Shown here: piece after piece, positions 25,833 to 32,995 of the stretch
How positions within the stretch are numbered: position 1 is the stretch's first letter
How the letters are laid out: each line of letters begins with the position of its first letter
Origin: Verrucomicrobiota bacterium
GTDB lineage: Bacteria > Verrucomicrobiota > Verrucomicrobiia > Verrucomicrobiales > Akkermansiaceae
Direction: 5' to 3'
Assembly (NCBI GenBank): GCA_018969605.1
Contig: JAGWXY010000010.1
Span: 1 to 47,415, forward strand
DNA: 47,415 nt
The notes under the pieces: model-generated
The model's input: only the letters and a program-made list of their open reading frames with translations
Told to the model about the DNA's origin: nothing
The model's database searches: none
Translations under genes and position numbers: made by a program

Positions 25833-27316
25833 GGCTTGTTGGGATTGCTTGGCGTTTCGGCCTTTATTGAAAGCGCGACGGCGCTTTGCATGCGGAGTTC
25901 AAACATCGCGCCGCCTTGCGGGTGGTTGGTCGCGTGGAGTTGGGCGCCGAAGTGTTCGGCAATGCTTTTGCTGATCGGGAGTCCAAGGCCGAGGCCGCCG
26001 GGCTTGGTTGAGAAAAACGGGTCGAAGAGTTGGTTCATGATGTCGCTGGAGATGCCTGGGCCGGAATCATGGACCGAGAGCACGACATGCTCGCCGTCGT
26101 GGGAGTTGGTGATTTTCAACGCCGCGCCGTGAGTTTGTAATTTCATGGCGTCGAGGCTGTTCATCACGAGGTTGATGAGCACCTGTTGGAGTTCCACACG
26201 GTTGAAATGCGCATGGGGCAGCGGTTCTTCGAGGTCGAGTTCGATCGTCACGCCGCGTGATGAGATCTCGCCTTGGAGCATGGCAAGGACTTGGTGGATG
26301 GTTGGGTTGACTGGGAGCGGGTGGGGATCCGGCGGCTGATCTTTTTTAAGCATCGCGCGCATGCCGTGGATGATGCCGCCGGCGCGTTTTGCATCGTTGG
26401 CGATGTCGTCGAGGATGGCGTGGATTTCGACGAGATCCGGTTCGCCTTTGTTCATGCTGCGGCTGCCGACTTGTGCGTTGCTGAGGATGGCGGCGAGCGG
26501 TTGATTGACTTCGTGTGCGAGTGCGCCGGCCATTTCGCCGAGCACGCTGACGCGTGAGAGGTGGGCGAGTTCGAGTTGGTTGGTGCGAAGTTGTTGCGCG
26601 AGGCGATCGGACCTCAGCACCTCGCGGCTGAGTTCGTAAGCCATGGCGATGATCATGCAAAAAAATGGCAGGCTCGTGTGGAGCGGAATTTTCAGAACTC
26701 CTGCGGCGACGAGGCCGGCAAGGGTGGCGGCGAGTGCGATGAAAATCGTGAGGCTGCCGCCGAGTGTGATCGCGCGTCTGCGCGCGTCGTGAGTGCCCGA
26801 GTGCCACATGCGCCATGCGGCGTTGATGATGTAGGCGAGCATCACGAGCGAGGCGAGTTGGCCGAGGATGACCCATGGGTTCGCTTGCCATGTGTCGACG
26901 ATGTTGACCGATTGGCCTAGGATTTCGATTTGCCGGAGGCTATCGACCGACTTGAAGTGGAGGTTCTCGCCGGTGGTGAAGTTGGCGATCACTGCGGCGA
27001 CGCGCAGGCCGAGGGCGAGTTGCAAAAGCCAGCGCAGGCCTGTGCCGAAATGGCTGTGCACAAAGCCGAGCATGCCGCCGCAGACGATGAGGAAAATCAG
27101 GTGCGCCCAACGAACGGTGTTGGCGTATTCCGCAGCAGAGTCCGCCTTCATCGTCAGCAACTCGCATGCGATCAATCCGATCACACCAATGGTGGTGACG
27201 GAAAACCACAGATTTTCCCACGCATGTTTTCTGCCGCACCAGACGACGAACTGGGTGAGGCCAAGAATGAGGCAAGCACCGGCAGCAGCCGACCAAATCA
27301 CTGTGATCCAGTCCAT
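25829..27316 (-). CDS. sensor histidine kinase with seven-TM-like N-terminal region
   Basis: This is a 495-residue membrane kinase. Hydrophobic segments lie near 5-26, 38-55, 70-86, 97-112, 148-168, 184-205 and 212-227, giving a mostly membrane-embedded sensor. The H-box LGEMAGALAHEVNQPLAAIL places the phospho-His at 268. The N box (LQQVLINLVMNSLDAM), G1 (VHDSGPGIS), F (LFDPFFSTK) and G2 (GGLGLGLPISKS) follow. The NQPL type is typical of FixL-like kinases with FixJ partners. No PAS domain is seen. The ligand is probably a small molecule or redox signal in or at the membrane; not determined. Confidence 0.93.
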   Translation of the reverse strand: MDWITVIWSAAAGACLILGLTQFVVWCGRKHAWENLWFSVTTIGVIGLIACELLTMKADSAAEYANTVRWAHLIFLIVCGGMLGFVHSHFGTGLRWLLQLALGLRVAAVIANFTTGENLHFKSVDSLRQIEILGQSVNIVDTWQANPWVILGQLASLVMLAYIINAAWRMWHSGTHDARRRAITLGGSLTIFIALAATLAGLVAAGVLKIPLHTSLPFFCMIIAMAYELSREVLRSDRLAQQLRTNQLELAHLSRVSVLGEMAGALAHEVNQPLAAILSNAQVGSRSMNKGEPDLVEIHAILDDIANDAKRAGGIIHGMRAMLKKDQPPDPHPLPVNPTIHQVLAMLQGEISSRGVTIELDLEEPLPHAHFNRVELQQVLINLVMNSLDAMKLQTHGAALKITNSHDGEHVVLSVHDSGPGISSDIMNQLFDPFFSTKPGGLGLGLPISKSIAEHFGAQLHATNHPQGGAMFELRMQSAVALSIKAETPSNPNKP

Positions 27317-27655
27317 GGCCGAGGATGAGAGGAATGAATTGGCGCGTCAAACATCCTCTATGCCGCGCGCCTATCCGTCGATCAGCGCAGCAGCGCGAGG
27401 ATCGGTTGTGGCCGACCTGCATCGATGAGCCAGCATGTGAACCGGATGCACAAGGAACCCATGGCTACAATACAACTGAAGAGGCATGAGCAGGCAATTA
27501 AATCCAAGGACTGAGACGGAGGCTACACTTGAGAGCCGGTCTGGGAATGGAAAAAGGGGGTTGGGAAATTTGCTGCTTCGCCGTATTTTTAAAAACGGAA
27601 CCCTTGTTCATGGCTGCGTTCTTGCTCCGTCGGCTACACCTTTTCGCAAACTGCT
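27317..27655. other. 339-bp non-coding stretch upstream of the kinase
   Basis: It contains the duplicated nuoN 3' end (27334-27413). The remaining 242 bp shows no convincing ORF, tRNA or terminator. A weak A/T-rich hairpin (CCGTATTTTTAAAAACGG at about 27581-27598) is the only other structure seen. Confidence 0.6.
27334..27413 (-). pseudogene. duplicated 3' end of nuoN with downstream flank
   Basis: These 80 bp match 29913-29989, which covers the last ten codons of the intact nuoN and 45 bp beyond. The first 22 or so bp and the last 33 bp (27381-27413) are identical to the intact copy; the middle differs and is 3 bp longer. It encodes the same final residues (PQPILALLR type) in a shifted context with no upstream nuoN sequence. 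Confidence 0.85.
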
Positions 27656-28087
27656 CTAAATGACTATGAGATGAGTGGTCGTGGCTTCCGGCACGGCACC
27701 AAGGGGGATGTGCTGGTCGAAGGTAATAAGGCAGCCGTCGTTTTCCACCGCAAGGGCAAGCAGGTAGAGGTCGGTTAAATGCTTGGAGCTAAGGATGGCA
27801 AGATGATTGAAATGGTGCGTATCGCGGATGCTCAGCACATTTGTCCAAAAGGCATGATCGGAATGTTCGACAAATGCGATGAGTCGCGCGGCCATTTCTG
27901 CCACGGTTAAACGCACGGCATGGCTGTAGGCCGCTGAGGCCATGATGCGAACGACACCATTTTCCGTGAGCGGGCAAGATGCCCATGAATGGCCGCGCCC
28001 GCCCCACCATGCGTGTGCACGGTGATGAAAGGCATGATCCGAATCCAGCAGGGCGATGAGGACGTTGATGTTGAGCAAGCAACGCAT
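27656..28087 (-). CDS. VapC-like PIN-domain toxin with substituted first catalytic Asp
   Basis: This 143-residue PIN-domain protein has the LLNINVLIALLDSDHAFH start, TENGVVRI (Glu42), LTDLYLLALA (Asp106) and ITFDQHI (Asp124). Most VapC toxins begin with L-L-D-x-N; here residue 6 is Asn (codon AAC instead of GAC), while the second Asn of the motif remains. One of the four metal ligands is thus absent, which may reduce or abolish ribonuclease activity. vapB lies 5 nt upstream. The module sits inside the split nuoN remnant. Confidence 0.88.
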   Translation of the reverse strand: MRCLLNINVLIALLDSDHAFHHRAHAWWGGRGHSWASCPLTENGVVRIMASAAYSHAVRLTVAEMAARLIAFVEHSDHAFWTNVLSIRDTHHFNHLAILSSKHLTDLYLLALAVENDGCLITFDQHIPLGAVPEATTTHLIVI

Positions 28088-28092
28088 GGAAC

Positions 28093-28347
28093 TCAGATTC
28101 CCTCCTCTTCCATGATCCGCTGGATTTGTTCAGTTGTGACCAATTCTCCGCGCGAAGGTAAGATCGGAATGCCGTTTTTGAAGACAAATGGCCGGCCGGG
28201 TTCCAGTCCGGATGCATTAGCGCCATCCGATTGAATGCCTCGGCGGAAAAAATCCGAGAGGATTTTACCTGCGGTTTTTCGTTCTTTGGCGGCGATTTCC
28301 TTGGCGGCGAAAAGCACGTCGTCATCAATATCCAGCGTCGTTCTCAT
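28093..28347 (-). CDS. VapB-like ribbon-helix-helix antitoxin
   Basis: This 84-residue antitoxin has an N-terminal strand and helices (MRTTLDIDDDVLFAAKEIAA then KTAGKILSDFFRRGI) matching the ribbon-helix-helix pattern of VapB family members. A flexible C-terminal toxin-binding part ends in TTEQIQRIMEEEGI. Its stop is 5 nt from the vapC start. A 7-bp inverted repeat with an internal direct repeat overlaps its start region (28341-28376) and may be its operator. Confidence 0.88.
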   Translation of the reverse strand: MRTTLDIDDDVLFAAKEIAAKERKTAGKILSDFFRRGIQSDGANASGLEPGRPFVFKNGIPILPSRGELVTTEQIQRIMEEEGI

Positions 28348-28376
28348 ACATTTGATGATAACGCATCTGATGAGAA
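28341..28376. promoter_or_regulatory. candidate VapB operator
   Basis: TTCTCAT (28341-28347) and ATGAGAA (28370-28376) form a perfect 7-bp inverted repeat that starts at the vapB initiation codon. Within it, CATTTGATGA (28349-28358) and CATCTGATGA (28364-28373) are near-identical direct repeats 15 bp apart. Autorepression by the ribbon-helix-helix protein is inferred. Confidence 0.5.
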
Positions 28377-28424
28377 AGACAAGATGGAATTGAGCTGAGC
28401 AGTTCGCGTGTCCCTATTTACCAC

Positions 28425-28469
28425 GATGGCCGGAAGTGTGACGGGCGCGGTGTTGGTGGCATCGGTCCA
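28425..28469 (-). pseudogene. internal fragment of a second nuoN copy
   Basis: About 45 bp match intact nuoN at 30042-30086. The frame reads W-T-D-A-T-N-T-A-P-V-T-L-P-A-I against W-T-E-A-T-N-T-T-P-V-T-L-P-A-I in NuoN. In the intact gene this lies 52 bp from the segment duplicated at 27334-27413; here 1011 bp carrying vapBC separate them. Confidence 0.75.
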
Positions 28470-28542
28470 TCGTACTATTTCCCAGACAAATTGAATTGCC
28501 GCCGTTGCTCTGCGAGCTATAGCGGACAAGTCAGTCGTGGAT

Positions 28543-29694
28543 CTAGGGGAACCGGAAATCCGGGATTTTCGCGTAGCCGAGCGCTTCCATCCCGTCACGG
28601 AGGGGAAACGAAAGCTCGCCGGGATAGACGAGATAGGCCTTTTCCAGAGCCAGATCCGCCTTGGCGATGGTCATGGAGTGGGTGACGCGGGGTTTTTCCG
28701 TTGCCTTGAACTCGAAGCCGTAGCGCTTGCCGCCGCGTTCGACGACGAGATCCATCTCCGCCCCGCCATGGGTTCCCCAGAAGAAAACCTCATCCGGCTC
28801 CAAGGCCAGCACTGCGCAGAGCTGCTCCAGCGCGAAGCCCTCCCACGAGGCGCCATAACGGGGGTTGGACTGCAGACCCGCGAGGGATCCGATCTGCAAA
28901 AGGCTGTGAAGCAGGCCTGAATCCCGCAGATAAACTTTGGGTGCTTTGACGATGCGTTTTTTGAGATTCGTGGCGAACGGGGGCAACTGGCGCATCACGT
29001 AGGATTCCGTCAGGATGTCCAGATAGGAGCGCGCCGTGGTGTGCGATATGTCGAGGGATTTGGCGATGGCGGAGCTGTTCCAGGTTTGCCCGTGGTAGTG
29101 GGCTGCCATGATCCAGAAGCGCCGCAGCCGCTCCGGCGGGACATCGATTCCGAAGCTCGGGAGATCCTGGCTCAGGAAGGTTTGGATGAACGAACTCCGC
29201 CAGCGGTTGCTGGTTTCCTCGGAGGGCGCGAGGTAGGATTCCGGGAATCCGCCGCGCAGCCACAGCCGGTCGCGGTCGGCTACGCCTACTTCCCCGCAGT
29301 GAAGGCCGCCCATGTGGATGAAATTCACGCGTCCGGCCAGGGATTCGGAAGCCCCTTTCATCAACTGCGGCGAGGCGCTGCCAAGGATGAGAAACCTGGC
29401 TGGGCGATCCTTTCGATCTGCGAGCACTCGCAGGATGGGAAAAAGATCAGGCTGGCGCTGGAATTCGTCGATGACGATCAAGCCCGATAAGCCGCCGAGC
29501 ACATCACGCGGGTTTTCCAGCCGCGCCTGATCCAGCGGATCCTCCAGATCGAAATAGTTTTCACGCGGCACATCGCAAGTCCGCGCCAGCGTGGTTTTCC
29601 CGCATTGCCTCGGCCCGAGGAGCGCGGTGACACGAAAGTGATCCAGCGAATCGCCGAGGCGAAGGATTAAGCTATGTCGGGTTATTTCTTTCAC
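28543..29694 (-). CDS. AAA-family ATPase with DUF4143 domain
   Basis: This 383-residue protein has Walker A LLGPRQCGKTTLA (25-37), Walker B LIVIDEFQR (about 72-80) and a sensor segment FLILGSASPQL, then a winged-helix-like linker (SSAIAKSLDISHTTARSYLD). The C-terminal DUF4143 nuclease-like region contains FALEQLCAVL, EMDLVVERGGKRYGFEFKA and KAYLVYPGE. The D...E-x-K arrangement (EMDLVV ... FEFKA) is the PD-(D/E)XK pattern. Such ATPases are common mobile accessory genes of uncertain role. The start codon is GTG at 29694, lying inside an 18-bp palindrome. The gene sits between the nuoN fragment and intact nuoN. Confidence 0.9.
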   Translation of the reverse strand: MKEITRHSLILRLGDSLDHFRVTALLGPRQCGKTTLARTCDVPRENYFDLEDPLDQARLENPRDVLGGLSGLIVIDEFQRQPDLFPILRVLADRKDRPARFLILGSASPQLMKGASESLAGRVNFIHMGGLHCGEVGVADRDRLWLRGGFPESYLAPSEETSNRWRSSFIQTFLSQDLPSFGIDVPPERLRRFWIMAAHYHGQTWNSSAIAKSLDISHTTARSYLDILTESYVMRQLPPFATNLKKRIVKAPKVYLRDSGLLHSLLQIGSLAGLQSNPRYGASWEGFALEQLCAVLALEPDEVFFWGTHGGAEMDLVVERGGKRYGFEFKATEKPRVTHSMTIAKADLALEKAYLVYPGELSFPLRDGMEALGYAKIPDFRFP

Positions 29695-29709
29695 TTTTCT
29701 TGAAAAGTG
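29692..29709. promoter_or_regulatory. 18-bp palindrome overlapping the GTG start of the AAA/DUF4143 gene
   Basis: CACTTTTC (29692-29699) and GAAAAGTG (29702-29709) pair perfectly around a TT spacer. The gene's GTG start (29694-29692) is the end of one arm. In mRNA the stem would sequester the start codon and purine-rich leader; in DNA it could be an operator. Either role is inference. Confidence 0.5.
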
Positions 29710-29805
29710 CCAATAAAGGTTTCATATTTCAAGAAAAAATTCCATTCAAGGGCAGGATTTGACCGCGCCTTGTAGCCCAACGATTCAACCCAGATTCCGA
29801 AGAAG

Positions 29806-29895
29806 GAACCACAAAAGTCAAGAAACAACACGAAATGAAACGAGCAGGGCATGAAATTCCATGTTTTTCGTGAAATTTCCTGTGTTTCGTGGTTT
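29806..29895. repeat. imperfect inverted repeat with CACGAAA units downstream of nuoN
   Basis: Arms 29806-29836 and 29865-29895 match at about 22 of 31 positions when one is inverted, with a 28-bp spacer. Units of CCACRAAA/CACGAAA type recur at 9-10 bp. A nearby ORF (29729-29929, minus) has no recognisable similarity and is not called. Confidence 0.5.
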
Positions 29896-29957
29896 CAACT
29901 TCTGTTTTCGGGATGAATTGGCGCGTCAAACATCCACTGTGACGCGCGATCCGTTGA

Positions 29958-31427
29958 TCAGCGCAGCAGCGCGAGGATCGGTTGTGGCCAAAAGCCGAAG
30001 ACCAGCGTGGCGATGGTGAGTGTGGCGACGCAGAGTTTGCTGATGGCGGGAAGCGTGACGGGCGTGGTGTTGGTGGCCTCGGTCCACCACATCGCTTTGA
30101 TGGTGTTGAAGTAGTAATAGAAACCGGCGGCGGCGCCGATCGCGGCGATGGCCACGCCCCACCAGAGGCCGGCGTTTATGGCGAGGGAGAACACCATGAA
30201 CTTGCCGATGAAGCCGGCGGTGAGTGGGATGCCGGCGAGTGCGGCGAGCAGGATGGTGAGTGCGGTGGCGAGCAGCGGGTTGGATTTTCCGAGTCCGGCA
30301 AAATCGTGAATGCGTTCGCCGTCGCGTTGGATGCGGACTTGCGCGAGGATGAAGAAGACGCCGAGCGTCATGATCAGGTAGGTCGCGAGGTAGAACGAGA
30401 CCACGGTGATCGCGCCGGGTGCGTCGGCGGTTTCGGCTTGGCCGGTCGCGAGGGCGAGCAGGAGGAAGCCGGCGTGCGCGATCGATGAGTAGCCGAGGAG
30501 GCGTTTGAAATTCGTTTGGGGAATGGCGGCGAGGTTGCCGAAGATCAGTGTTGCGATCGCGAGGATGAAAATCAGCTTGAGGGTGGGGCCGCTGGTGGCG
30601 GGGTTTGCGAGGAGTGGCTCGAGGAAACGAATCGTGAGGATGAAGCCTGCGGCTTTGGAGCCAACCGAGAGGAAGGCGGTGGTGGGGGTGGGGGCGCCTT
30701 GATAGACATCGGGGATCCAGACCTGCATCGGGACCGCGCCGATTTTGAAGCAGAGGCCGAGCATGATGAGCGCGATGCCGAAGAGAAGAGGCGTGGTGGA
30801 TTGGAGATTGGCGATTGAGGATGGAAGGGCCGCCAGGCTCATCGTGCCGGTGGCGCCGTAGACCCATGCGATGCCATAGACGAGGAAGCCGGTACTGAGC
30901 GCGCCGAGGATCAGGTACTTCACGCCGGCTTCGAGCGAGCCGATGTTGCGGCGCATGTAGGCAACGAGGATGTAGAAGGTGACGGTGACCAGTTCGAGTG
31001 AAACGAAGGCGCCTGCGAGATCTTTGGCCGAGGCCAGCATCATCATGCCGACGCAGGCGAAGACCGATAGCGCGTAGTATTCGCCGGTGCCGTTTTCAGA
31101 GCCCGGATGATCGGTGAAGCGAGCAAGGATGCTGCGGTAGTCGATGCTCAAAAGCACGACCAGCAATGTGCAGACGAGGGCGAAGCTTTTGTAAAAGATG
31201 GCGAGCGAGTCGAACTGATAGAAATTCCACAGCGGCCATTTTGCCCATGCGGCATCGGGCTTTGCCTCGGGTCCGATCGCGATTGTCGTGAGGCCGAGGA
31301 TGGCGGCGAGCCCGAGAGCGGCGAGGACGCCGACCCATGCTTTCGATTTCGAAGGCACGAAGGCCTCGGCCATGAGCAGAATGAGGCCGAGCGTGATGGT
31401 GAGGGCTTCCAAGTAGTAGGCGGGCAT
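29958..31427 (-). CDS. nuoN: NADH-quinone oxidoreductase subunit N
   Basis: This antiporter-like proton-pumping subunit of complex I has 489 residues. SLELVTVTFYILVAY holds the conserved Glu of the membrane half-channel. VKYLILGALSTGFLVYGIAW and VPMQVWIPDVYQGAPTPTT (the proton-translocation signature with nearby Lys) follow. About 14 hydrophobic segments run through the protein. It is the last gene of the nuo run. Its 3' end and flank are partly duplicated at 27334 and 28425. A 107-bp gap to nuoM carries an inverted heptad repeat. Confidence 0.97.
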   Translation of the reverse strand: MPAYYLEALTITLGLILLMAEAFVPSKSKAWVGVLAALGLAAILGLTTIAIGPEAKPDAAWAKWPLWNFYQFDSLAIFYKSFALVCTLLVVLLSIDYRSILARFTDHPGSENGTGEYYALSVFACVGMMMLASAKDLAGAFVSLELVTVTFYILVAYMRRNIGSLEAGVKYLILGALSTGFLVYGIAWVYGATGTMSLAALPSSIANLQSTTPLLFGIALIMLGLCFKIGAVPMQVWIPDVYQGAPTPTTAFLSVGSKAAGFILTIRFLEPLLANPATSGPTLKLIFILAIATLIFGNLAAIPQTNFKRLLGYSSIAHAGFLLLALATGQAETADAPGAITVVSFYLATYLIMTLGVFFILAQVRIQRDGERIHDFAGLGKSNPLLATALTILLAALAGIPLTAGFIGKFMVFSLAINAGLWWGVAIAAIGAAAGFYYYFNTIKAMWWTEATNTTPVTLPAISKLCVATLTIATLVFGFWPQPILALLR

Positions 31428-31447
31428 GATCGGGGAATTTAAATTTT

Positions 31448-31528
31448 AAATTCTAAGCACTAAATTCGAAACGGAAGAGAGGCGAATAAGGGGCGTGATG
31501 TTGGTTTCAAATTTGGTGCTTAAGATTT
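31448..31528. repeat. inverted heptad-repeat element in the nuoN/nuoM gap
   Basis: The arms at 31448-31472 and 31504-31528 (25 bp each) match at 21 of 25 positions when one is inverted, with a 31-bp spacer. Each arm is made of 7-bp units that start with AA (AAATTCT, AAGCACT, AAATTCG on one side; AAATCTT, AAGCACC, AAATTTG on the other). It fills most of the 107-bp gap and contains no ORF. Confidence 0.8.
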
Positions 31529-31534
31529 CGTGCT

Positions 31535-32968
31535 TTATTTCAGCAGATTCAGCAGGAGGTTCGGATAGAGACCAACAGCGAGCAGGGAAAGGATGAGCAA
31601 GAGCGCGGGGATGCGATCGGTGATGGTGAGATCGGCGGCAGACTCGGTGGCCTTAACGCTTGGGCCGTGGAAGACGCGGCGATAGGCGCGGAGCATGTAA
31701 ACGGCGGAGATCACCACTCCCCAGATCGCGAGGATGCAGGTGATTTGCAAGGGGCTTAGGCCTGCGGTGCCATTGTAGTTGTGGAAGGTCGAGAGGAAGA
31801 CCAGCACTTCGCCTGCGAAGTTGGCGAGGCCTGGCAGGCCGATCGATGCCATCGCGCCGATGCCGAAGAGGAAGGCCAGCGATGGGGCGGATTTGGCGAG
31901 TCCGCCGAGGTCAGTGAAGTCGAGTGAGCCGGTGCTGCGTTCGATGCGGTCGGCGAGGCCGAAGAGCAAGGCGATGGAGATGCCGTGGGCAAACATCAGC
32001 AAGACCGCGGCGGGTTTTGCCAGCGGGTTGGAAGGCATGGCGATGAGTGCGGCGATCGCGAGGAAGATGTAGCCCATGTGCATGACCGATGAGTTGCCGA
32101 GCATGCCATCGAGGCGTTTTTGTGAAATGGTGACGAGGCCGACCCAGAGGATGTTGCCGAGCAGCAGGACGAGCAATGGCGTGAGCCATGCCTGGAGACC
32201 ATCGGGCAGGAGTGGGATGGCGAGGCGGAGCAGGCCATAGAGGCCGAATTTTTTCAACACGCCGGCGTGGAGCATTGCGACGGGTGCGGGCGCGCTTGCG
32301 TAGGCTGGTGCGGCCCACGAGTGGAAGGGGAAGAGCGAGACGAGAGTGCCGAAGCCGATGAGCAGCAGTGCGGCGATGCCCTTTTGCGCGGTGGCATCGA
32401 TCGTGCCGGCGGCGGCGATCATCTTATTCATGTCGAGGGTGCCGGTGAGGCTCGAGAGCCAGAGCAGACCCGCGAGGAGAACGATCGATCCAACGCCGAG
32501 GTAAATGGTGATTTTCCATGCCGCTTCACGACGGTCGCCACGGCCGAAGAGGCCGATCATGATGAAGGTCGGGATGAGAGCGAGTTCGTGGAAGGCGTAG
32601 AAAAAGAACAGGTCGGTTGAAGCAAAGGCACCGAGCGCGCCGGCGGAAATGAGCAATGAGGAACCGTAGTGGAGTCGCTCGCTGCCGGCGGGGGCCTTGG
32701 TGGTGAGAACGGCGGCGAGGGTGACAATCACCGAGAGCAGGATCATCACGGCGCTCATGCCATCGGGCATGCCGAAGGCGAGGTTGAGTGCGGGCTTTTC
32801 GAGAACGGGCAGTGAAAAATTCCAGCATTCGTTTTGCCATGTCGCGGCGGCCCAGATGCCCAGCGCGAGGTTGGCCACGGATGCGGCGATGGCGGTGAAG
32901 CGTGCCGGTGAACCGAGAAGGATCGCGATGAAGGCCGCGATCGGCAGGAAGACAAGGATGGGAAGCAT
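31535..32968 (-). CDS. nuoM: NADH-quinone oxidoreductase subunit M
   Basis: This antiporter-like subunit has 477 residues. FYAFHELALIPTFIMIG contains the conserved channel Glu. PFHSWAAPAYASAPAPVAML replaces the more usual PLHTWLPDAH form, and AGVLKKFGLYGL carries the conserved Lys pair. The deviation in the signature is in the loop, not in the charged residues. The 27-bp gap to nuoL has no repeat, so the two are probably closely coupled. Confidence 0.95.
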   Translation of the reverse strand: MLPILVFLPIAAFIAILLGSPARFTAIAASVANLALGIWAAATWQNECWNFSLPVLEKPALNLAFGMPDGMSAVMILLSVIVTLAAVLTTKAPAGSERLHYGSSLLISAGALGAFASTDLFFFYAFHELALIPTFIMIGLFGRGDRREAAWKITIYLGVGSIVLLAGLLWLSSLTGTLDMNKMIAAAGTIDATAQKGIAALLLIGFGTLVSLFPFHSWAAPAYASAPAPVAMLHAGVLKKFGLYGLLRLAIPLLPDGLQAWLTPLLVLLLGNILWVGLVTISQKRLDGMLGNSSVMHMGYIFLAIAALIAMPSNPLAKPAAVLLMFAHGISIALLFGLADRIERSTGSLDFTDLGGLAKSAPSLAFLFGIGAMASIGLPGLANFAGEVLVFLSTFHNYNGTAGLSPLQITCILAIWGVVISAVYMLRAYRRVFHGPSVKATESAADLTITDRIPALLLILSLLAVGLYPNLLLNLLK

Positions 32969-32995
32969 GGGGGTGGGTGAACGGGTTGCCTTGGA

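Noticed and set aside
27414-27655. Possible tRNA or small RNA in the gap beside vapC
   Set aside because: No cloverleaf, no conserved T-loop sequence and no promoter-terminator pair could be found.
28344-28598. 84-codon minus-strand ORF between vapB and the AAA ATPase
   Set aside because: Its only recognisable part is the nuoN fragment (28425-28469); the rest is unlike any protein, so I list the fragment and not the ORF.
29729-29929. 66-codon minus-strand ORF downstream of nuoN
   Set aside because: Lies over an inverted repeat and has no domain or motif.
29926-30867. 313-codon minus-strand ORF in nuoN
   Set aside because: Frame-shifted shadow of nuoN, extremely Arg/His-rich.
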